NCBI GenBank assembly: GCA_042408415.1
Contig: JBHORE010000167.1
Coordinates: 1-7,622, forward strand
DNA: 7,622 bases
Direction of reading: 5' to 3'
DNA from: Thermobaculum sp042408415
Lineage (GTDB): Bacteria > Chloroflexota > Chloroflexia > Thermobaculales > Thermobaculaceae
Part shown: positions 1 through 5,800 of the stretch, one piece after another
How positions within the stretch are numbered: position 1 is the first letter of the stretch
Layout: each line of letters opens with the position of its first letter
Translations under genes and position numbers: made by a program
Notes under the pieces: generated by a model
What the model was told of the DNA's origin: nothing
What the model saw: only the letters and a program-made list of their open reading frames with translations
The model's database searches: none

Positions 1-582
1 CACCATGCCCAGAGGGGTATCGCCATACCTGGACATTATTCTGTCGGAGAGGGAACCATGATTAGTGCCAATGCGCATTGATATTCCTCTCTCCTTGCAA
101 CGCATCACCAGAGGATATAGCTTCTCAGCTATCTTCTCCAGGTGCTTAGCATACTCCTCATCGGTGTACTCTTTTATGTGAAAGAGCTTAGTGTCCGCAA
201 AATTACCTGGATTGATCCTTACCTTGTCCGCCCATAGCGCAGCCTCCATCGCTGCGTGAGGACTGAAGTGAACATCAGCCACTATAGGAATGTGTATATT
301 CTTGGACTGAAGCTCCTTCTTGATATCCTTTATGGCCCTGGCATCAGCAGGCGTGGGAGTAGTAACTCTCACTATCTCGCATCCCACATTTACCAAGGAC
401 ACGATCTGGTTAACAGTCGATTCCACATCCTTTGTCCTGGTCGTGGTCATCGACTGAACTCTTATCGGATTATTCCCCCCAACTCCCACATTACCAACCA
501 TTACCTCATGAGTACGCCGCCTCTTGTAGGAGTAGGGGTCTACACAATATCTGTTGCTAGCAATTTCCTGACTCTTTGCCAT
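1..582 (-). CDS. ispG: IspG, 4-hydroxy-3-methylbut-2-enyl diphosphate synthase, N-terminal part (partial)
   Basis: The 194 visible residues are the N-terminal TIM-barrel part of the iron-sulfur enzyme that reductively converts MEcPP to HMBPP, the penultimate step of the MEP isoprenoid pathway in the cytosol. Translation of the minus strand shows VQSMTTT (residues 42-48), ADVHF (102-106), RINPGNFAD (122-130) and MRIGTNHGSLSDRIM (169-183). The spacer after RINPGN containing a KEYTDEEY segment, and the TNHGSLSDRIMSRYGD wording, match the large IspG type known from plants, Chlamydiae and Bacteroidetes better than the short E. coli type. The iron-sulfur cysteines lie beyond the left edge. The ATG at 582 follows an in-frame TGA at 600-598. 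An AGAGG sits only 1 nt before this ATG and a better AAGGTGAT lies about 13 nt upstream, so the exact start is a little uncertain. Family assignment is firm; subtype is from remembered family sequences. Confidence 0.95.
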   Translation of the reverse strand, partial: MAKSQEIASNRYCVDPYSYKRRRTHEVMVGNVGVGGNNPIRVQSMTTTRTKDVESTVNQIVSLVNVGCEIVRVTTPTPADARAIKDIKKELQSKNIHIPIVADVHFSPHAAMEAALWADKVRINPGNFADTKLFHIKEYTDEEYAKHLEKIAEKLYPLVMRCKERGISMRIGTNHGSLSDRIMSRYGDTPLGMV

Positions 583-600
583 ACCTCTAATCCAGAATCA

Positions 601-648
601 CCTTGAAAAAGAATCTTAATAAGTTATTCCAATCTTATTGTACCAAGG
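601..648. repeat. AT-rich dyad and direct repeats in the ispG-thyX spacer
   Basis: The divergent spacer contains CTTAATAAG (615-623, an odd palindrome), the inverted pair AATAAG (618-623) and CTTATT (634-639), a direct repeat AATCTTA (612-618 and 631-637), and an outer inverted pair CCTTG (601-605) and CAAGG (644-648). This could be an operator or the 5' leader fold of ispG. In AT-rich intergenic DNA such short matches also arise by chance, so this is only a candidate. Confidence 0.3.
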
Positions 649-688
649 TGGATAATTAGCATCGTCTCGCGCCTACGAATCAGCACTT

Positions 689-720
689 TTGACAAACACT
701 AATGTAAGTAGCACTATAGT
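689..720 (+). promoter_or_regulatory. Candidate sigma-70-type promoter for thyX
   Basis: A perfect TTGACA (689-694) is followed by TATAGT (715-720), a five-of-six match to the -10 consensus. The spacer is 20 nt, longer than the usual 16-18, so either the promoter is weak or the -10 is misassigned. Transcription would begin around 727, giving a leader of about 20 nt before thyX. Confidence 0.4.
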
Positions 721-748
721 ACCATAGAATTCAAAAAGGGATCGCAAA

Positions 749-1591
749 ATGGCACAGCAGTCCACTAATAATAGCATAGCCCTTACGAGAGGAGAAAAAA
801 CTAATATCAAGGTCAAGCTGTTGTTCCCAACTAAGGAGATAGCTGAACAGTATTATCTCCCAATCGCTTACACTGCAGCCAGGACATGCTATTCTGAGAA
901 ATACCCAGAAGATATATGGGAAGACGCTCTTTCAGGGAAGATTCCCGAAGAGAAGATGCAGAAGCTCATCGAGAGCATAATAGAGAGTGGGCATGGCACA
1001 GTAATAGAGCACCTATGGTTCACATTCGCCATCTCCGGAGTGTCAAGATCCTTATCTCATCAGCTGGTACGCCACAGGATGGGCGTGAGCTTTGACCAGC
1101 AATCTCAAAGGTATGTTCGTTATAAACACCCACAGTATACAGTGCCTGAATCCATAGCCGAAGATTCAGATCTCTTGGAGAAGTTAGTCCAGGCTATAGA
1201 AGGTAATATGGAGCTTTACTCCGAGATGCTATCCCAAGGAGTGCCTGCAGAGGACGCACGCTTCCTATTTCCCAACGGCATACAGACCAATCTTGTAATG
1301 ACCGTCAATCTACGCGAGCTTATACACATGAGTGGATTGAGGCTGTGCACCATGGCGCAGTGGGAGATCCGCAAGCTATTCGCACTCATCAAGGCTGAGG
1401 TGCGCAGAACACATCCCTTCCTAGCGCAGTTTCTAGTAATAAAATGCGTTAGGATGGGCTACTGTGATGAGGCTCGTAACGCGGATGAGCATTGCAAAGT
1501 TCGACCTCATAAGAACACAGTCTTCAAACTAATAGAAGAATATAGGCACTCACAGAGGACCACAATCAGAGATCAGAATACCAGCGAATAA
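749..1591 (+). CDS. thyX: ThyX, flavin-dependent thymidylate synthase
   Basis: This 280-aa protein makes dTMP from dUMP using methylene-tetrahydrofolate, FAD and NADPH, releasing tetrahydrofolate, so a cell using it can do without ThyA-linked DHFR recycling. Visible family marks are ARTCYS (44-49), GHGTVIEH (81-88, containing the FAD-contacting histidine), the signature RHR (108-110) with its serine at 119 inside QQSQRY, and LRLCTMAQWEIR (197-208), whose Arg198 corresponds to the dUMP-binding arginine. There are eight residues between RHR and the serine, against seven in the Thermotoga and mycobacterial enzymes. The protein is longer than the typical 220-250 aa, with about 20 residues before the conserved core and a tail carrying cysteines 233, 239 and 249. 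An AGGG (737-740) lies 8 nt before the ATG, supporting this start. The gene stands alone on the plus strand, with glyA about 700 bp downstream supplying its folate substrate. Confidence 0.96.
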   Translation: MAQQSTNNSIALTRGEKTNIKVKLLFPTKEIAEQYYLPIAYTAARTCYSEKYPEDIWEDALSGKIPEEKMQKLIESIIESGHGTVIEHLWFTFAISGVSRSLSHQLVRHRMGVSFDQQSQRYVRYKHPQYTVPESIAEDSDLLEKLVQAIEGNMELYSEMLSQGVPAEDARFLFPNGIQTNLVMTVNLRELIHMSGLRLCTMAQWEIRKLFALIKAEVRRTHPFLAQFLVIKCVRMGYCDEARNADEHCKVRPHKNTVFKLIEEYRHSQRTTIRDQNTSE

Positions 1592-1599
1592 AGCTTTAT
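1588..1599. repeat. 12-bp palindrome spanning two convergent stop codons
   Basis: ATAAAGCTTTAT is perfectly self-complementary and contains the thyX stop TAA (1589-1591) and, on the other strand, the stop of the 67-aa gene (1598-1596). It is too short and AT-rich to be a convincing terminator. The two genes end with only 4 bp between them. Confidence 0.6.
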
Positions 1600-1799
1600 C
1601 TGACTGGAGAGTTGTAGATCACCCCTGGATCAACAGCTGTTCCAGTGGGTATAGGAATCACCTTGCCCGGGGCCGGTGAGACTACCGAGGGAGTGTTGCT
1701 GATGGTCGGCTGTGAAAGGAAATATCCGAACACAAACCAGGCAGTTATAGCAGCCACCAGCACCAGTCCTACAACAAACAGCACAATACTACCTCTCAT
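1596..1799 (-). CDS. Small single-pass membrane protein, unknown function (67 aa)
   Basis: I do not recognise this protein. Residues 4-27 form one strongly hydrophobic segment right after the N-terminal Met-Arg. It is followed by a Ser/Thr/Pro-rich tail (about 28-67) with no cysteine and few charges, which looks like a flexible extracytoplasmic tail on a membrane anchor. There is no lipobox cysteine, so it is not a lipoprotein. A strong Shine-Dalgarno, GGGGGAGGTT on the minus strand (1802-1811), precedes the ATG, which supports real translation. It lies 21 nt downstream of the 115-aa membrane protein gene on the same strand, probably as the second gene of a two-gene operon. Its stop is 4 bp from that of convergent thyX. 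An uncleaved signal anchor is the likeliest topology; a cleaved signal peptide is less likely because no clear AXA site follows. Confidence 0.72.
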   Translation of the reverse strand: MRGSIVLFVVGLVLVAAITAWFVFGYFLSQPTISNTPSVVSPAPGKVIPIPTGTAVDPGVIYNSPVR

Positions 1800-1820
1800 C
1801 TAACCTCCCCCGAGGTCGTT

Positions 1821-2168
1821 TTAACTTCTAGGGTGTTTCTTGACGTTTATAGCCCCCTTGACTTCTTCCTCGTCAGGAAGGAGACCTTCTTCTATGAGGA
1901 GCTTGCGCCTCAAGGCATTCCTCTTAGCTTCTCTTCTATCAAAAACCCAAAATCCGAGAAACACAGCAAGAATATCAAGCACTATCCAACCTATGATCAG
2001 AGCAGCAGGCAGAAAAATGAGTTCTGGTTTGTTTATGCCTATACTTGTAAGGATACCAGCACTAAGGAAGAGAATCTGAGCTCTAGTTTGAGGAACTATA
2101 CAAAGTGCTATGGACGCTATACCTACCGAGAGGGTAACAATAAGTCTTATCAAATGGAACCTACTCAT
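1821..2168 (-). CDS. Small polytopic membrane protein, unknown function (115 aa)
   Basis: I cannot assign a family. Hydrophobic stretches at about residues 7-25, 30-45 and 51-76 suggest three membrane segments. They are followed by a basic then acidic soluble tail (RREAKRNALRRK at 78-89, then LLPDEEEVKG), which is likely cytoplasmic by the positive-inside rule. Coding is supported by the hydrophobic/charged layout, a well-formed promoter upstream and the closely linked 67-aa gene 21 nt downstream. The ATG at 2168 has only a weak ribosome site; a GGAG lies about 20 nt upstream, and no better in-frame start is visible. The pair sits between thyX and glyA on the opposite strand. Overlapping plus-strand frames here do not look like proteins. 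Confidence 0.72.
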   Translation of the reverse strand: MSRFHLIRLIVTLSVGIASIALCIVPQTRAQILFLSAGILTSIGINKPELIFLPAALIIGWIVLDILAVFLGFWVFDRREAKRNALRRKLLIEEGLLPDEEEVKGAINVKKHPRS

Positions 2169-2204
2169 GATACAGCCCCAAAAGTCTCCTTCTTCTCCCT
2201 CTGC

Positions 2205-2233
2205 ATTCTACGTCAAAAAGTATTATGAGTAAA
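2205..2233 (-). promoter_or_regulatory. Candidate promoter for the small membrane-protein operon
   Basis: Reading the minus strand, TTTACT (2233-2228, four of six to the -35 consensus) is followed after exactly 17 nt by TAGAAT (2210-2205, five of six to the -10 consensus). Transcription would start near 2198, leaving a leader of about 30 nt before the ATG at 2168. Spacing and position make this one of the better promoter candidates in the window. Confidence 0.5.
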
Positions 2234-2258
2234 CTAGATGCGTTTGGATAACGATAAA

Positions 2259-2267
2259 TGCTAGAAT
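2259..2267 (+). promoter_or_regulatory. Candidate extended -10 promoter element for glyA
   Basis: TGCTAGAAT (2259-2267) is a TGN-extended -10 element (TAGAAT, five of six). No good -35 lies 16-18 nt upstream; TTGGAT at 2244-2249 is only 12 nt away. Extended -10 promoters can work without a strong -35. The implied start near 2274 would leave a leader of about 37 nt before glyA. Confidence 0.35.
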
Positions 2268-2297
2268 GCTCAGAAGAAAATGAAAACATATACTCCA

Positions 2298-2305
2298 AAA
2301 GGTGA
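2298..2305 (+). promoter_or_regulatory. Ribosome binding site that fixes the glyA start
   Basis: AAAGGTGA is complementary to the 16S rRNA 3' end and ends 5 nt before the ATG at 2311. The alternative in-frame GTG at 2302-2304 lies inside this site and so cannot use it, which favours ATG 2311. Confidence 0.7.
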
Positions 2306-2310
2306 ATCAT

Positions 2311-3573
2311 ATGGCGATAAGCGAAAGTAAAGTAAGGTTTCCCTCGCTGGCAGAATTCGACCCTGAAATATATGAGGCTATACAGCACGAAAAGCATCGC
2401 GAGATGAGTACTCTGGAGCTTATAGCTTCGGAGAACTTCGTTTCCAAAGCGGTGATGGAGGCTCAAGGTTCTGTACTTACTAATAAGTACGCCGAAGGAC
2501 TGCCAGGCAAAAGATACTATGGCGGCTGCAAATATGTGGACGTTGTGGAGAGCCTGGCTATAGAGAGAGCTAAGCAGCTATTTGGGGCCGACCACGTCAA
2601 CGTACAGCCTCATAGCGGTGCACAAGCAAATACCGCAGTATACCTAGCTACCCTTAAGCCCGGAGATACGGTGCTGGGCATGGACCTTACTCATGGTGGC
2701 CACCTCACACATGGGCATCCAATTAACATATCAGGTATGTACTTCACTTTTTTCCGTTATGGTGTCTCGAGAGAGACTGGATACATAGACTACGACCAAG
2801 TAAGGGACCTAGCTAAGCAGCACAATCCCAAGATGATTATTGCTGGCGCTAGCGCTTACCCAAGAGAGATAAGGTTTGACATCTTCAGAGAGATAGCAGA
2901 CGAGGTCGGAGCCTATCTGTTCGTAGATATGGCCCACATAGCAGGACTGGTAGCAGCTGGACTGCATCAGTCACCCATTCCATACGCCGATTTCGTTAGC
3001 ACTACCACCCACAAAACCCTTCGTGGCCCAAGGGGAGGACTAGTCTTCTGTAAGGCAGAACATGCCAAGGCTCTTGATAAGGCCGTATTCCCTGGTGTGC
3101 AAGGTGGACCACTAATGCATGTCATCGCTGCTAAGGCTGTGGCCCTCAAGGAGGCTCTACAGCCTGAATTCAAGGAGTATCAGAGACAGATAGTGAGAAA
3201 CGCCTCAACTCTTGCCCAATCCCTGACAAAGCATGGATTCAACCTCGTCAGTGGTGGAACCGATAACCATCTGATGCTCGTGGATCTAAGGAATAAAAAC
3301 ATCACTGGCAAGGAGGCGGAATCTCTGCTGGACGAGGTGGGAATCACTGTTAACAAAAATACCGTGCCCTACGATACACAGTCCGCCTTTGTCACCAGCG
3401 GCATAAGAATAGGTACTCCTGCAGTGACGACCAGGGGTATGAAGGAACCGGAGATGGAGGAGATCGCCGATATAATCTCTACAGTAATAGATGCAAGACA
3501 AGGTGAAGTACTCGACGAGGCTCGAGAAAGAGTAAGGTCCCTGACAGGCAAGTTTCCTTTCTACACAGACTAG
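2311..3573 (+). CDS. glyA: GlyA, serine hydroxymethyltransferase
   Basis: This 420-aa cytosolic PLP enzyme interconverts serine plus tetrahydrofolate with glycine plus 5,10-methylene-tetrahydrofolate, the main one-carbon source of the cell. Diagnostic pieces are ELIASENF (36-43), NKYAEGLPGKRYYGG (58-72), PHSGAQAN (100-107), the PLP-pyridine aspartate in FVDMAHIAG (Asp206), the Schiff-base lysine in TTTHKTLRGPRGG (Lys235) and FPGVQGGP, with GIRIGTPAVTTRG near the C-terminus. Length is typical for the family and nothing is missing. The ATG at 2311 is chosen over the in-frame GTG at 2302 because the ribosome site overlaps the GTG. The product feeds ThyX, encoded about 700 bp upstream on the same strand, although the two are separated by an opposite-strand gene pair and glyA seems to have its own promoter. 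A strong hairpin follows 21 nt after the stop codon. Confidence 0.98.
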   Translation: MAISESKVRFPSLAEFDPEIYEAIQHEKHREMSTLELIASENFVSKAVMEAQGSVLTNKYAEGLPGKRYYGGCKYVDVVESLAIERAKQLFGADHVNVQPHSGAQANTAVYLATLKPGDTVLGMDLTHGGHLTHGHPINISGMYFTFFRYGVSRETGYIDYDQVRDLAKQHNPKMIIAGASAYPREIRFDIFREIADEVGAYLFVDMAHIAGLVAAGLHQSPIPYADFVSTTTHKTLRGPRGGLVFCKAEHAKALDKAVFPGVQGGPLMHVIAAKAVALKEALQPEFKEYQRQIVRNASTLAQSLTKHGFNLVSGGTDNHLMLVDLRNKNITGKEAESLLDEVGITVNKNTVPYDTQSAFVTSGIRIGTPAVTTRGMKEPEMEEIADIISTVIDARQGEVLDEARERVRSLTGKFPFYTD

Positions 3574-3594
3574 ATGATTAGGCATTAAGACGCA

Positions 3595-3628
3595 CGATAG
3601 GGGGGCCAGCTGGCTGGCCCCCCTATCG
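3595..3628. terminator. Strong GC-rich hairpin between convergent glyA and kimA-like gene
   Basis: The arms CGATAGGGGGGCCAG (3595-3609) and CTGGCCCCCCTATCG (3614-3628) pair perfectly over 15 bp around a 4-nt loop (CTGG). The structure is symmetrical, so it folds in transcripts of both strands. It begins 21 nt after the glyA stop and ends 1 nt from the stop codon of the convergent transporter gene (3630-3632). Neither side carries a T-rich tract, so it is not a textbook intrinsic terminator. It may still terminate, or it may protect both 3' ends as an RNA-stabilising hairpin. Confidence 0.75.
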
Positions 3629-3629
3629 C

Positions 3630-5711
3630 TTACTTCAAGTGATAGGGCACGTTTATTACCACCGTGCCAGGCCTAAACAATAGCGCTGCCTTCAACCTGA
3701 GTGCAGTCTGATTATGTAGCAGCCTTTCCCACCAGTGCTTAGGCACGAACTCGGGCAGTACTACAGTTATGGTATCATCCGGTCTCTTCCTGTCTACCGC
3801 ATCTATATAAGCCAATATCGGACCAACGAGAGACCTATAAGGAGACTCCATGATAACCAGGCTACATGGGCTGCCAAACTTTTCCCATTCCTTCCTAAAC
3901 TCTTCCGCCTCTTCTTGATTCTCTACTACGTGTATGGCTGTGACGTTCGGGCTTATAGATTTGGCATATGCAAGACTTTGCAGAGCTACCTTATTCAGGC
4001 TGGCTACCGGTACTATGATCGTGTGCTTGATATCAGATGGATTAATGGGAATTTCAGGTTGTAGCTCCCTCTGCGCTCTCTCGTAGTGGCTACGGATTGA
4101 CATCAACATCAATATCATGAGAGGTACGAGTACAAGGACTATCCAAGAGCCTGCATGTACGGTGAAACTGCCTATGTTGAACAGGGGAACACCACTGGAG
4201 AACTTAGTCACTGCCACTATCACGGCCACTATGCCTGTGATAGTGGCCCCTACACCGTTTACAGCAGCCTTCACCCTCCATCCTTTTCCTCTCTGTCTAC
4301 GCCAATGAGCAACCATGCCGGACTGGGAAAGAGTGAAAGCCACAAACACACCAACCGTATACAGAGGGATTAGAGCTGTCACGCTACCACCAAATATTAT
4401 CAGCAAAAGGGAAGCTATTACTGACAAAGAGATTATCCCCACAGAAAATGCCAGCCTATCACCTCTATGCAAGAACTGGTGAGGCATATAGCCATCGCGT
4501 GCTAGGAAATAAGCCAATCTAGGGAAGTCGGAGAAAGCCGTGTTAGCAGCCAATACCAGTACTACCGCAGTAGCTGCCTGAACTAGCAAGTAATAAGGGC
4601 CTGTACCTACAAGGGTACGAGCCAGTTGGCTGAGGACAGTCTCTTGTTCCTCAGGGGCAGGAATTATGTGCAGTTGACCCGAAAGGAAGCTTATACCTAG
4701 GAATAGTATCCCGAAAGTCCCTGCCATGAATATAAGGGTTATCCTAGCGTTTTTCCATTCAGGTGGTTTGAAGGCCGGCACCCCATCTGAAATGGCTTCA
4801 GTACCGCTTAGACCTACAGAACCTGAGGCGAAAGCCCTTAGTATTAGCAATATACTTAGTGCACCTAGAGATCTATGCTGCCATTCCTCTACCCAACCAG
4901 GAGGCGGGTTATACTCAGGCAGATCGCCGTTAACAAATCTGTAAAAGCCATAAGCTAAAAGACCAAGGATAGAAATTATATAGATGTAAGTAGGAGCCGC
5001 AAAAATTGTCCCAGCCTCTCGCACTCCCCGCAGATTACCTATCATGATGATCATTATCAACACAATTGATACGAGCACTCTATGGTTATAGAAGAAGTCA
5101 CCAGCGCTTGATCCCAGGAAGAACGGAGCCGCAGATCCTAATGCCGCCACACCGGCAGCAATAGATACCGAAACAGTAAGCACATAATCGTTGAGAAGAG
5201 ATGCAGCTGCCGTCAGTCCTGGAAGCTTCCCCAACTCGTTGGACGCTACTATGTAGGCGCTAGCGCCATGAGGATAGGCTCTTATTGTCTGTTGATAGGA
5301 AATAACAACTATTATGAGGACACCTATAACTGCTAAGGTTATAGGTAGGGTTAGAGACAATGCAGATATTCCACCCAGCAACAGGATCCTCATAATTTCT
5401 TCAGTAGCATACGATGAGGAGGAGATATTATCCGAACCTAGAATTGCCAGTGCTTTTATCTTCGTGAGGCGCTCATGAACCTCCCTTGCAGTCTCTATTG
5501 GCGAACCAATTAGAAACCTTCTAACACTCCTTAGCGCCTTGCCAACGAAAGTCCTAGGCTCGGTTGCTCTGGGAGTAACCGATATATATCCACGGCCAAC
5601 TTTTTGAAATCCTGGATTATGCTGGACTCTTACATACCTATCACCCGGATGTCTGCCCCGCCTAACTTCCTTTACATCTAACTCTGAGCTGGGATCATGA
5701 CCGTTAGTCAT
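3630..5711 (-). CDS. KimA-like (YdaO-type) APC-superfamily potassium transporter
   Basis: This 693-aa inner-membrane protein resembles Bacillus subtilis KimA, a proton-coupled high-affinity K+ importer. The match covers the whole length: RRFLIGSPIE (64-73), LTKIKALAILGSDNISSSSYATEE (starts 82), AYPHGASAYIV (145-155), LVLAANTAFSDFPRLAY (385-401), a GDRLAFS loop (417-423), LIPLYTVGVFVAFTLSQSGM (448-467), and a C-terminal cytosolic domain (about 562-693) with USP-like strands such as HTIIVPVA and the ending VPYHLK. Asp94 and Tyr101 align with KimA Asp36 and Tyr43; Thr179 and Ser183 align with Thr121 and Ser125 (from remembered sequence). Odd features are a hydrophilic, basic N-terminal extension of about 58 residues and a longer loop near 262-280. 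A GGAGG (5727-5723) sits 11 nt before the ATG. It lies 89 bp downstream of hpt on the same strand. Potassium as substrate is inferred from homology; other APC amino-acid carriers are the alternative. Confidence 0.88.
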   Translation of the reverse strand: MTNGHDPSSELDVKEVRRGRHPGDRYVRVQHNPGFQKVGRGYISVTPRATEPRTFVGKALRSVRRFLIGSPIETAREVHERLTKIKALAILGSDNISSSSYATEEIMRILLLGGISALSLTLPITLAVIGVLIIVVISYQQTIRAYPHGASAYIVASNELGKLPGLTAAASLLNDYVLTVSVSIAAGVAALGSAAPFFLGSSAGDFFYNHRVLVSIVLIMIIMIGNLRGVREAGTIFAAPTYIYIISILGLLAYGFYRFVNGDLPEYNPPPGWVEEWQHRSLGALSILLILRAFASGSVGLSGTEAISDGVPAFKPPEWKNARITLIFMAGTFGILFLGISFLSGQLHIIPAPEEQETVLSQLARTLVGTGPYYLLVQAATAVVLVLAANTAFSDFPRLAYFLARDGYMPHQFLHRGDRLAFSVGIISLSVIASLLLIIFGGSVTALIPLYTVGVFVAFTLSQSGMVAHWRRQRGKGWRVKAAVNGVGATITGIVAVIVAVTKFSSGVPLFNIGSFTVHAGSWIVLVLVPLMILMLMSIRSHYERAQRELQPEIPINPSDIKHTIIVPVASLNKVALQSLAYAKSISPNVTAIHVVENQEEAEEFRKEWEKFGSPCSLVIMESPYRSLVGPILAYIDAVDRKRPDDTITVVLPEFVPKHWWERLLHNQTALRLKAALLFRPGTVVINVPYHLK

Positions 5712-5800
5712 GTTTTAGAAATCCTCCAGCATTTATAAAGTTCATCTCAAAGATCACACAACAGTATAGCCTTTTATGAGTCAAGCATACAGATCGTTTG

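Noticed and set aside
256..606. Plus-strand open frame of 116 codons
   Set aside because: It lies opposite ispG, which has clear family motifs on the minus strand; its translation looks like no protein and it has no ribosome site.
583..748. A tRNA or small RNA gene in the ispG-thyX spacer
   Set aside because: No cloverleaf, T-loop motif or stable long stem with a terminator is visible.
1833..2228. Plus-strand open frames opposite the 115-aa membrane gene
   Set aside because: The minus strand gives a membrane protein with sensible topology, a promoter and an operon partner. The plus-strand translations have low-quality composition and no ribosome site.
2302..2304. GTG as the glyA start
   Set aside because: It falls inside the AAAGGTGA ribosome site, which is correctly spaced for the ATG at 2311.
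2161..2466. Minus-strand 101-codon frame across the glyA start
   Set aside because: It overlaps the glyA coding start and the divergent promoters, and its translation does not resemble a protein family.
3735..4944. Several plus-strand open frames within 3735-4944
   Set aside because: All lie opposite the transporter gene, whose minus-strand translation matches a known family end to end.
5712..5800. A separate promoter for the transporter gene (TTGACT with TATACT, or TTGTGT with TATAAA)
   Set aside because: The first pair has a spacer of only 10 nt. The second has a weak -35 and would start transcription inside the ribosome site.
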